Positions 36,680 through 44,097 of a stretch of DNA of 64,000 nucleotides are shown in pieces. This DNA is from Candidatus Gastranaerophilales bacterium (GTDB lineage: Bacteria > Cyanobacteriota > Vampirovibrionia > Gastranaerophilales > Gastranaerophilaceae): contig CALVBU010000002.1 of the NCBI GenBank assembly GCA_944325875.1, positions 124,001 to 188,000 of the forward strand, in the 5' to 3' direction. Below the pieces are notes generated by a model. That model was not told the origin of the DNA. It worked only from the letters and a program-made list of their open reading frames with translations, and made no database searches. The first letter of the stretch is position 1. The number at the start of each line of letters is the position of its first letter. Made by a program: the position numbers and the translations under genes.

Positions 36680-37588
36680 ATGTCAAAAAGAATAGGCTTA
36701 TTTTCCGAAGAGCAATTCCGAGAAATACAAAAATGTAATCCTGATTATTTCTATAATGAGAAATCCAAAGAGCTTGCAAATAAAATTGAAAATATAAAAG
36801 GGCAAGAACTTGATGGTATTATAAAAATAGGAGAATATTTATGTGAATTTAAAAATACTTGTGGAGAAGCAGGACCAGAATATTACAATAAATTCTTAAG
36901 AAATCCAAAAGTTAAATTAGGGAAAACACAGGCAAAAAAATATATTGCGGTTTATAAATATTACTCCTCTCAAGTAATGGGTTGCCAGTCGACTGACATC
37001 CTTAAAAAGTTAGGTATTGAGAAAATCTATTTAATAATGCAAGTCGAAAACGCAGAAGTCCATAAGTATCTTATACAATATATTATTAAATGGAAAATAA
37101 ATGTAAAGATGATAAAGGTTATGATTAATCAACTGAATAATGGTAAAACATTAAAGGAAGTTTGTAATTGGCATTTAAAAATATGTCAGATGAAAAAAGG
37201 ACTTATTGAGATGGATTATTCAATTCTACCAGAGGAAAAACCAAAGGTAAATTATTATAAAATGTATCAAAAAATTCTTGTAAAAAGCGAAATTCTAGAA
37301 GAAGAGAACCAAAAACTAAGACAAAAAATAGCTTTATTAGAAAAGGGTGTAGTAATACCTAAAGGACTTTCAGACAAGCTACCAAAATATTTACAAGAAG
37401 CCCAAAAAAAATTCTTAGAAGTTAGTAATACATCTTCTTCGCTATCAACTGAAGATTTAAGAGAACAACAAATTTCTTTTTGGAGAAATGAAGTAAATAA
37501 TTTTGAACAGAAATATTTTAACAAAAAGGTTAATAAGAGGCTAAAAGAAAAACGGCTTTTAACGTCAGGAGAAAAATTAATTAATTAG
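36680..37588 (+). CDS. DUF3102-like coiled-coil protein of mobile elements
   Basis: 302 residues from ATG 36680, preceded by AAAGGAG; an ATG 15 nt upstream is less well placed. The N-terminal half resembles DUF3102: IIKIGEYLCEFKNTCG, then LGKTQAKKYIAVYKYY and LGIEKIYLIMQV, a pattern common in phage and plasmid proteins. A coiled coil follows (SEILEEENQKLRQKIALLEKG, about 205-225). The C-terminus is highly basic. It may be a partition or replication accessory protein. Confidence 0.5.
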   Translation: MSKRIGLFSEEQFREIQKCNPDYFYNEKSKELANKIENIKGQELDGIIKIGEYLCEFKNTCGEAGPEYYNKFLRNPKVKLGKTQAKKYIAVYKYYSSQVMGCQSTDILKKLGIEKIYLIMQVENAEVHKYLIQYIIKWKINVKMIKVMINQLNNGKTLKEVCNWHLKICQMKKGLIEMDYSILPEEKPKVNYYKMYQKILVKSEILEEENQKLRQKIALLEKGVVIPKGLSDKLPKYLQEAQKKFLEVSNTSSSLSTEDLREQQISFWRNEVNNFEQKYFNKKVNKRLKEKRLLTSGEKLIN

Positions 37589-37657
37589 TATAGAAGTGTT
37601 ATAAAAATTTTTATTACTGTGTTATTGCCAATTTATTTGAATAGATGTACATTTGAC

Positions 37658-37858
37658 ATGAATAATATTGTCATAAAATTAAATATAGATGCAGGTGGTA
37701 TTAATTTCGTGCTATTATTGTCGTTGTTCTTAGCAGAAACACAGAAAACAACCTGCAATAATGATTTATGCAATCAATATGACACAGAAATAAATAAAAT
37801 TATTTACAAATTATATGATTTAACTTCTGAAGAAGTAAATTATATTGAAAAGTGTTAA
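37658..37858 (+). pseudogene. C-terminal remnant of an adenine methyltransferase / type IIG restriction enzyme
   Basis: A 66-codon ORF (or longer from GTG 37619) whose end reads YDTEINKIIYKLYDLTSEEVNYIE. This matches the well-known tail of Eco57I/TaqI-like adenine methyltransferases and type IIG enzymes (D-x-x-I-(D/N)-x-x-(V/I)-Y-x-L-Y-x-L-(T)-x-E-E). No catalytic NPPY motif or SAM-binding domain exists upstream in this frame, so most of the enzyme is missing. It sits 16 nt before a nuclease-like gene, as expected for a decayed restriction-modification pair. Confidence 0.5.
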
Positions 37859-37874
37859 AGGATAATATTCCCAA

Positions 37875-39293
37875 ATGCCAAATATTATACAACGAATTGA
37901 ACAAATATTAAAAGAAAAAGAACCTTTATCTTTAGAAACTTTAATTGATGAAATTAAGTCTATTGCATATATACAGGATAAAGTTGTTCTTGATGAAAAA
38001 CGAATTAAAAATCAGATTTTATTAATGTTACAGAAAAATAAAATATTGAAAGATTTTGAAAATCTATTGTACCTAAATACTCCTCAAAATATGTTTAAAA
38101 TACATAAACAATCTGGCATAACAATAAAACATTATTCTTCTAATCAAGAAATAACATTAGGCTCGCCAGGCATGAAACTATCTGCAGGTATGGTTATGAC
38201 ATTTGGAGATTATAAAATTATTGAAAATAATCCAGATTCATATTTTATGGTTTTAGATGTAGATTTGCCACTTAGATTAGAGGTAAATGAGCAATTACAT
38301 AATCCATATGTAATTAAAATAGGTAATAAGAATTATAATCTTTTTCATAAAATAAAAAAAAGAGGAGAGGAGAATTTTTCTTGTTTAGATACAAATTACT
38401 TACCATACTTTTCTTCATTACAGATTTCTGCACCTACAAACAAAGAATTACTAGAATTAGATAAAGTTCAATTGTTATATGACATATTAAAAAAAATAAA
38501 TAATGTAATAAATAATAAAATATTGGAGCAATGTATAAATTATAAAATCAATTTACCTTTTACATATGCCTATATAGATCCAAAACAACATAAAATAACC
38601 CCAATAACAAATACTATTGTTTTTTTAACAACGGATGTAGAAATTTTAGGGAAAAATATTACAAATGAATATCCAAGAGAAGAATTACGGAAATTACTTA
38701 ATTCGGAGAAAATTGTCTTACAAAATAAAATCGAAGATAATATAACCGAGTATAATTCAATTTATGATTTTAGTGGAAAAATTTTTCGTTTAACACATGA
38801 TTTCTCATTTTATATCAGACAAACTCCAGAAATTTTTAATAATATGAATGAAGAATTTATAAGGGATGTTTATTTATTTTGTACAAGAGTAGGAACAGAG
38901 TATACATGTGAAGCAGAAGCTTTTAATTATGATGGTAAATCTGATTTTAAAATTATATCAAATAATAAATATGAGTATATAATAGGAGAATTCAAATGGT
39001 GGACTGGTGACAAATCTATAGAAGAACTTTGTAACCAAGGCTTAGAAAAACATGTAACTGGCCAAGAAAAAGATATTTATTTGATAATGTTAAGTAGAAA
39101 TAATACAATAAATATTCCGAAAGAAAAATCTTTGAATTATATTCGTAGTAGATCTGAAATTTTAGAAGAATGTCACGATAATGTATTACCAGAAGGTTCA
39201 AAAGAGTGTTTTTATAAATTTAAAGCTAAAATAAAAAATAATGATGTAAATGTTATTTTTGCAATTATTGATTTGCACTATAAAAGAATCTAA
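37875..39293 (+). CDS. Candidate PD-(D/E)XK nuclease with N-terminal HTH
   Basis: 472 residues. The first 65 residues (IIQRIEQILKEKEPLSLETLIDEIKS to NLLYLN) look like a HARE/winged-helix DNA-binding module found on restriction enzymes. The C-terminal third has a candidate nuclease core: E346/E348 in CEAEAF, D357 in GKSDF, and E372-F-K374 in IIGEFKWW, that is E...D...ExK with usual spacing. The long middle part is unassigned. It follows the tail of a methyltransferase-like gene, so a restriction or defence role is likely, but no homology search was run. Confidence 0.55.
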   Translation: MPNIIQRIEQILKEKEPLSLETLIDEIKSIAYIQDKVVLDEKRIKNQILLMLQKNKILKDFENLLYLNTPQNMFKIHKQSGITIKHYSSNQEITLGSPGMKLSAGMVMTFGDYKIIENNPDSYFMVLDVDLPLRLEVNEQLHNPYVIKIGNKNYNLFHKIKKRGEENFSCLDTNYLPYFSSLQISAPTNKELLELDKVQLLYDILKKINNVINNKILEQCINYKINLPFTYAYIDPKQHKITPITNTIVFLTTDVEILGKNITNEYPREELRKLLNSEKIVLQNKIEDNITEYNSIYDFSGKIFRLTHDFSFYIRQTPEIFNNMNEEFIRDVYLFCTRVGTEYTCEAEAFNYDGKSDFKIISNNKYEYIIGEFKWWTGDKSIEELCNQGLEKHVTGQEKDIYLIMLSRNNTINIPKEKSLNYIRSRSEILEECHDNVLPEGSKECFYKFKAKIKNNDVNVIFAIIDLHYKRI

Positions 39294-39411
39294 AGTATAT
39301 TTATTACTTAATTTTGTGCTAAATTAGTCTAACTAATTAATTCCCCTAATTATAGTGCCAGTTTTCAGTTAGTAATGGAAACCATTAATTCTAATGTATA
39401 TTATATCTTTA

Positions 39412-39423
39412 AAACGACCGTTT
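39412..39423. promoter_or_regulatory. Palindrome AAACGACCGTTT, candidate recombination site
   Basis: A 5-bp inverted repeat around a 2-bp AC centre, the geometry of serine-recombinase crossover sites, 122 bp before the resolvase gene. The 39294-39544 gap holds no gene. Confidence 0.3.
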
Positions 39424-39544
39424 AAATTTTCGTCATCTATATATTGGAAATGGGTGACTTTTTGTTGATAGGATTGGAAAATAAAAATATAAAAATTACG
39501 TTTTTTCGATAGGGATAAACATTGTAACAACAGAAAGGGCGAAA

Positions 39545-40147
39545 ATGACCACATATGCATATCTACGTGTAAGTACGTTAGAGCAAAATACTGACAAAAA
39601 CAAACTGGAAGTTTTAAAGTTTGCAAACGATAAAAAACTTGGAAATATTGAATTTATAGAAGAACAGGTTAGTGGGAAAGCAAACTTTAAAGACCGACAA
39701 CTCGGTACATTATTAGAAAAAATGGGAAACGAGGATATTTTAATTGTCTCTGAACTTTCAAGAATTGCACGCTCAATCACACAAATATTTGAAGTAATAG
39801 ACATAACCAAGCGTAAGGGGATTACTCTGTATTCCATTAAAGAAGGTTTTTCAAATAATGATAAAAGTATTACTTCAACAGTAACGACTACAATATTTGC
39901 ACTTGTCGCGCAGATTGAAAGAGATTTAATTAGTTTGCGAACAATTGAAGCATTGCAATCAAAAAAAGCTCAAGGTATAAAACTTGGTAGACCAAAAGGC
40001 AAAGGTAAATCAAAGCTTGATAAAAATAGAGAAGAAATCCTTAAATTAATTGAGTTAAAAGTGCCAAAAACAATTATTGCAAAGCAATACAACACTTCAA
40101 CTGCAAATTTATACAGATTTATGAAACCTAATCAAAAATCAACTTAA
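39545..40147 (+). CDS. Small serine recombinase (resolvase/invertase)
   Basis: 200 residues. The catalytic serine S10 lies in YAYLRVSTLEQ, followed by EDILIVSELSRIARS with the active-site arginines. The E-helix TVTTTIFALVAQIERDLISLRT leads to a C-terminal HTH (EEILKLIELKVPKTIIAKQYNTSTANLYRFM). Length and domains fit Tn3-type resolvases or invertases. GAAAGGGCG precedes the start. It is followed by a large serine recombinase after 61 nt. Confidence 0.88.
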   Translation: MTTYAYLRVSTLEQNTDKNKLEVLKFANDKKLGNIEFIEEQVSGKANFKDRQLGTLLEKMGNEDILIVSELSRIARSITQIFEVIDITKRKGITLYSIKEGFSNNDKSITSTVTTTIFALVAQIERDLISLRTIEALQSKKAQGIKLGRPKGKGKSKLDKNREEILKLIELKVPKTIIAKQYNTSTANLYRFMKPNQKST

Positions 40148-40208
40148 ATAAAATAAAAATAAATTAGTATAATAATAAGACAAAAAAATTAATAGAGAGG
40201 ATTGAATA

Positions 40209-41717
40209 ATGGTTGTAATAAAAACTAAAGCAGTTTCTTATGCAAGAGTATCAAGTGCAGAGCAAGAAAAAGAAGGATTTTCTATTTCAGCTCAACAAGA
40301 TTTATTAAGAAGTTATGCGGAAAAAAATAATATACAAATTGTAAAAGAATTTTCAGAAGCTGAAACTGCCAAAGATGTTGGTAGACGTAAATTTAAGGAA
40401 ATGTTGCAATATCTTAAAAATAATAAAGATGTTACTACGATTTTAGTTGAAAAGACAGATAGGTTGTATCGTAATTTTAAAGATTATGTAGAATTAGATG
40501 TAGAAAAAACTGGATATACAGTTTGTTTAGTAAAAGAAGGTACAATTTTAACCGCAAATTCTACATCTCATGAGAAACTTACACATGGTTTTAAAGTTTT
40601 GATAGCAAAAAATTTTATAGATAATCTTACAGAAGAAACTCAAAAAGGTAGATTAAAGAAAGTTCAAGAAGGTTATTTTATATCTTATGTCCCATACGGC
40701 TATAAAAAATTAAATAAAAAAGATACTGAATTACATCCACAAAAATCAAAGTTTGTAAAAAGAGCATTTGAATTATATGCACAGGGGGATATATCTCTTA
40801 AAAATCTTACACAAAAATTATTTGATGAGGGGTTTATATATACACAAAGCAACCCTAAAATATCAACGGGTCATCTTGGGAAAATACTGTCAAATGAAAG
40901 CTATATTGGTTATATAAGACATTGTGGTAAATTATACAAGGGTAAACATCCTTCAATAGTATCAAAACAGTTATTTATGAAAGTCCAAAAAGCATTTAAA
41001 AAAGATGGTAAACCTGATACAAGAAATGGACATAGATTTTTATATAAAGGTTTATTAAAATGCGAAGAATGCGGGTGTGCAATTACATCTGAAATAAAAA
41101 AAGATAAGTGGATTTATTACCATTGTACTGGCAATTCAAAAACACAATGTTCACAAAAGAAAAACTATATTAAACAGGAAGAATTAGATTTACAGATTGA
41201 TGAAGCTATCAAACGTGTAGTAATAGATGATGAACTTGCGGATTATATCAATGCAATTCTTGAAGATAGTTATAAGGAAATGCAGCTTAATACAAAAGAA
41301 AAATACAATTATATAACAGCAGAGATTAAAAGAGCACAATCCCGTAAAGATAAATTACTCGAAATCTACATGGAAGGTGATATTCAAAAAGATGTATGGA
41401 CGAAAAAAACAATAGACATAGATACGCAGTTGAAGCAGTTAGAAAAACAACTTGAAATAATAAATTTGTCTGGAAAACAATTTATCAATGAGGGTACAAA
41501 TATTATTGAAGTCGCAAAGCAGACATATAACTTGTATAAACAGCAGACAACAGAAGAAAAACGTAGGTTGTTAAATATCATATTTGAAAATATTACTGTT
41601 AAAGATAGAGTTATACATTATACATATAGGAAACCATTTTGTTACTTTGCTCAATGTGATTTGAATGATTTAAATGGTATTGAGAGTTATATAAAACAAA
41701 ATATTACTAATCATTAA
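40209..41717 (+). CDS. Large serine recombinase (element integrase)
   Basis: 502 residues. The resolvase catalytic domain has S15 in YARVSSAEQEKEG; a recombinase domain (GYFISYVPYGYKK to GHLGKILSNESYIGYI) and a zinc-ribbon (CEECGCAITSE then YYHCTGNSKTQC, about residues 283-316) follow, then a coiled coil (about 365-425). This is the architecture of phage and ICE integrases acting between attP and attB. AGAGAGG precedes the ATG. Its stop overlaps a frameshifted minus-strand gene. It likely moved this element or one part of it. Confidence 0.9.
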   Translation: MVVIKTKAVSYARVSSAEQEKEGFSISAQQDLLRSYAEKNNIQIVKEFSEAETAKDVGRRKFKEMLQYLKNNKDVTTILVEKTDRLYRNFKDYVELDVEKTGYTVCLVKEGTILTANSTSHEKLTHGFKVLIAKNFIDNLTEETQKGRLKKVQEGYFISYVPYGYKKLNKKDTELHPQKSKFVKRAFELYAQGDISLKNLTQKLFDEGFIYTQSNPKISTGHLGKILSNESYIGYIRHCGKLYKGKHPSIVSKQLFMKVQKAFKKDGKPDTRNGHRFLYKGLLKCEECGCAITSEIKKDKWIYYHCTGNSKTQCSQKKNYIKQEELDLQIDEAIKRVVIDDELADYINAILEDSYKEMQLNTKEKYNYITAEIKRAQSRKDKLLEIYMEGDIQKDVWTKKTIDIDTQLKQLEKQLEIINLSGKQFINEGTNIIEVAKQTYNLYKQQTTEEKRRLLNIIFENITVKDRVIHYTYRKPFCYFAQCDLNDLNGIESYIKQNITNH

Positions 41718-42098
41718 ATTGCTTTAAAAAATCAGTAACTTCAGTTGGAATATCGTTTTTATTGAATGCTTGTGCAATATAATGATTAGAAAATGATATT
41801 TTGTAGGTTTCTTGTAAATATTTTCTTAGTTCTCTCAAAATAGTTTTGCCTGGTGCAAATAAAAGTTTTTGTTCTATTGTATTCCAATTATTATTTATAA
41901 TTTCACGAGCTTTTTATTTGCAGTTGAAACTTCATAATTGTTATTAGCTTGTTTTATTTGTGTTGATAAATTATCAAATATATCAGGTTTCAAATTTTCT
42001 AATATTTTATTGAGAATATCTATTAGTTGAAGTTTAGTACTACAAATTATATCCGACACAAAAATTACTTGATTATTTTTTAGCAAATAACTCTGCAT
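41707..42098 (-). pseudogene. Frameshifted gene of unknown family
   Basis: The minus strand encodes MQSYLLKNNQVIFVSDII... up to STANKK, then a one-base shift in an A run near 41913 breaks the frame. Continuing in the new frame gives AREIINNNWNTIEQKLLFAPGK through VTDFLKQFND and stop TAG at 41707-41709, for about 130 residues in total. Both halves have normal amino acid usage, so this was one protein. The stop overlaps the integrase stop. The family is not recognised. A + strand tail in the same DNA (ending 42136) is an alternative reading of its first part. Confidence 0.5.
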
Positions 42099-42172
42099 TA
42101 TTAGACGAAATTATTGATAACTACTGTGAAAATTAAAAGATCAATTGAATAGAATAATCTTTGCTCCTTTAT

Positions 42173-42203
42173 AAGAGGGGAATTTATCCCTCTTATTTTT
42201 TAT
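42173..42203 (+). terminator. Rho-independent terminator
   Basis: TAAGAGGG pairs with CCCTCTTA around an 8-nt loop, followed by a T-rich tail. It lies downstream of the integrase region on the + strand. From here to 42570 there is no gene, only AT-rich DNA and one TGTCTTACATTTT repeat. Confidence 0.7.
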
Positions 42204-42502
42204 TTTTAAACACTGGTAATTTGTAAGGGATTGAACATCAAATAAAAGCTAAATTGACTATAAATAAAAGGTAAGTCAAAACGCTTAAAAAAGCAGTAAA
42301 TGCTTGCTTATACCAGTATTTAACTGTTTAAGATTAAAAAAAAGAATCCTAAAATTGAAAAAATTAATTAAAAAATTAAAGTTTAAACCCGCTTTGGAAC
42401 AGTTGTACATACAAATGTTGAAGTAAAATTATTGTTTACAAAATTGCGGAAAATATCTTAAATTTGTTAGACACTGAAAAATTAAGACCTATAAACAGAT
42501 AT

Positions 42503-42515
42503 TGTCTTACATTTT
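42503..42515 (+). repeat. Third copy of the TGTCTTACATTTT recombination-site half
   Basis: TGTCTTACATTTT is identical to the outer end of the left inverted repeat (43156-43168) and in the same orientation. A partial second arm, TATTTTGTAA, follows at 42529-42538. The two direct copies flank the tyrosine recombinase gene. Confidence 0.6.
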
Positions 42516-42570
42516 CATTTATATCCTTTATTTTGTAATTTTAAATTAAAACAAAAAGGAGGACTAAGAA

Positions 42571-43113
42571 ATGTCAACAGTAGAACCAATTAGAAATAAA
42601 AAAGATATTCAAAAAGTTGAGAAAATTCTCGCAAAACAATGCAAACGTGATTTGTTATTGTTTACTATTGGAACAAACTGCGGACTTAGGATATCGGATA
42701 TTTTGAGATTAAATGTTGCGGATGTGAGAAACAAAACACACATACAACTAATAGAAAAGAAAACAGGTAAGTATAAAAAATTTCCTATAAATATAAAATT
42801 AAAGCCATTACTTGAAGATTTTATTACTGGCAGAAAAAATGATGAACCATTGTTTTTATCTCGTTGGGGGCACAGACTTGACAGAGTAACCGCATATTAT
42901 ATTATTCGAAATGCCTGCGAGCAAGCAAAACTACATGAAAAAATCGGTACTCATTCTATGAGAAAATCTTTTGGTTATCACCATTATCAGCAGTTTAAAG
43001 ATATTGTTATCTTACAGAAAATTTTTAATCATTCAAGCCCGCAAATTACATTAAGATATATAGGTATTGAGCAGGACGAAATAGATTCTTCATATAATAA
43101 TTTTGTATTATAA
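42571..43113 (+). CDS. Compact tyrosine recombinase (FimB/FimE-size)
   Basis: 180 residues, catalytic domain only. All active-site residues are present: R40 in GLRISD, K64 in IEKKTGK, H128-x-x-R131 in THSMRKSFG, H154 in FNHSS, and nucleophile Y163 in TLRYIG. It lacks the N-terminal core-binding domain of XerC/D or phage integrases, like FimB/FimE of phase-variable fimbriae. AAGGAGG precedes the ATG. Matching inverted repeats 44-235 bp downstream are likely its substrate. Confidence 0.88.
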   Translation: MSTVEPIRNKKDIQKVEKILAKQCKRDLLLFTIGTNCGLRISDILRLNVADVRNKTHIQLIEKKTGKYKKFPINIKLKPLLEDFITGRKNDEPLFLSRWGHRLDRVTAYYIIRNACEQAKLHEKIGTHSMRKSFGYHHYQQFKDIVILQKIFNHSSPQITLRYIGIEQDEIDSSYNNFVL

Positions 43114-43138
43114 GCTTGTCTTCCTTTAATATCAGTCA

Positions 43139-43154
43139 ATGACATACATTTTGA
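43139..43154 (+). repeat. Degenerate extra half-site next to the left inverted repeat
   Basis: ATGACATACATTTTGA matches the adjoining ATGTCTTACATTTTAA at 13 of 16 positions, in direct tandem. It may be an accessory binding site for the recombinase. Confidence 0.4.
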
Positions 43155-43156
43155 AT

Positions 43157-43183
43157 GTCTTACATTTTAACTATTTTGTAAGA
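43157..43183 (+). repeat. Left 27-bp inverted repeat (IRL) of a putative invertible segment
   Basis: GTCTTACATTTTAACTATTT followed by TGTAAGA is the exact reverse complement of 43322-43348. Each repeat is itself a palindrome of TCTTACA and TGTAAGA arms around a 12-bp asymmetric centre, the layout of a tyrosine-recombinase core site. Confidence 0.8.
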
Positions 43184-43321
43184 TGAATTTCTAAAAACCA
43201 CTGCATTCATAGTATCACAAATAATATCTGCTTGCAAAAAATTATAAAAAATGTAAAGTGTTATTAATTTTTAAAAGGATTTTATCTTCGAAAATCAAGT
43301 ATATCAAGGCTTCAATAAATG
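43184..43321. mobile_element. Putative invertible promoter segment (138 bp)
   Basis: This AT-rich segment holds no ORF but has a near-consensus promoter on the minus strand (43209-43237). It is bounded by 27-bp perfect inverted repeats and adjoins a compact tyrosine recombinase. Inversion would turn the promoter toward the + strand genes beginning at 43405. As sequenced it points the other way. Confidence 0.65.
43209..43237 (-). promoter_or_regulatory. Promoter inside the invertible segment, currently facing left
   Basis: On the minus strand -35 TTGCAA (43232-43237), a 17-bp spacer, and an extended -10 TGATACTAT (hexamer 43209-43214). Transcription would run leftward through the left repeat and antisense to the recombinase 3' end. 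Confidence 0.65.
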
Positions 43322-43348
43322 TCTTACAAAATAGTTAAAATGTAAGAC
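43322..43348 (-). repeat. Right 27-bp inverted repeat (IRR) of a putative invertible segment
   Basis: TCTTACAAAATAGTTAAAAT followed by GTAAGAC is the exact reverse complement of 43157-43183. It ends 56 bp before the downstream ATG at 43405. Confidence 0.8.
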
Positions 43349-43404
43349 GTTTTTTAAATAACCATAAAATGAAACTGTAAATATAAGGAAATAATACTGC
43401 AGTT

Positions 43405-44058
43405 ATGGTTTTATTAAGTGATTTTGATAAGGTATTAGAGGAAAATTTATTTAATCCAATTTCAGAAGATATTAACTGTCGTTACAACTCATGGGAACAC
43501 TGTTATGCTTTTTTCTATAAAAATAAAGAAAAGATAATATGTGATGATATGCTGGATACAGCAGCATTAAATCTTGGGTTCTACCTTGGAAATTGGGGAA
43601 TGTTTAGAAAATCATTCTTAATGAACAAAGATTATAAAATTCATGTTCATGTTATTAAAAGATTGCTTAGCGAGTGTAAAGAATTATGGCAGCCCTATGA
43701 TAAAATTTCGTGGAATGATATACAAAAGGCAAATGATATTATTAATGAGGGTTATAAAGATATCTGCAAATCCAAAAGAGTTTCAAAAATTTTAATTTCA
43801 AAGATTTTATTAGGTATTTTTGCCTGTGTTCCTGCGTATGATCGATACTTTGTGCTTGCTGCAAAAAATAGCAATGGGCTTATTTATCATAACTATTCTG
43901 AACAAAGTTATAATGATGTAAAAAAGGTTCTTTCTACTCTTAGTTATGAAAACAATAGGCATTTATATGATGATAAACAGATAACTTATCCACCAATGAG
44001 ATTGCTTGACGCATATTTTTGGTTTAAGGGCAAGGAACTTGATAATAGAGCCAAATAA
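43405..44058 (+). CDS. SWEHCY / GCVPAYDRYF-type uncharacterised protein
   Basis: 217 residues. The motifs YNSWEHCYAFFYKN, ALNLGFYLGNWGMFRKSFLMNKDYKIHVHVI, and ILLGIFACVPAYDRYF match what I remember of a widespread family without a known function, found sporadically in bacteria, often in accessory DNA. It has no signal peptide. It is the first gene after the putative invertible promoter, with only a weak ribosome-binding site. It could be switched on and off with the following secreted and membrane genes. Confidence 0.65.
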   Translation: MVLLSDFDKVLEENLFNPISEDINCRYNSWEHCYAFFYKNKEKIICDDMLDTAALNLGFYLGNWGMFRKSFLMNKDYKIHVHVIKRLLSECKELWQPYDKISWNDIQKANDIINEGYKDICKSKRVSKILISKILLGIFACVPAYDRYFVLAAKNSNGLIYHNYSEQSYNDVKKVLSTLSYENNRHLYDDKQITYPPMRLLDAYFWFKGKELDNRAK

Positions 44059-44097
44059 CAGATTTCAGGTGATACTAAAAAAGAATGGAGTGATTTA

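Noticed and set aside
39294-39544. Small RNA gene between the nuclease and the resolvase
   Set aside because: No promoter-terminator pair or stable GC-rich stem was found.
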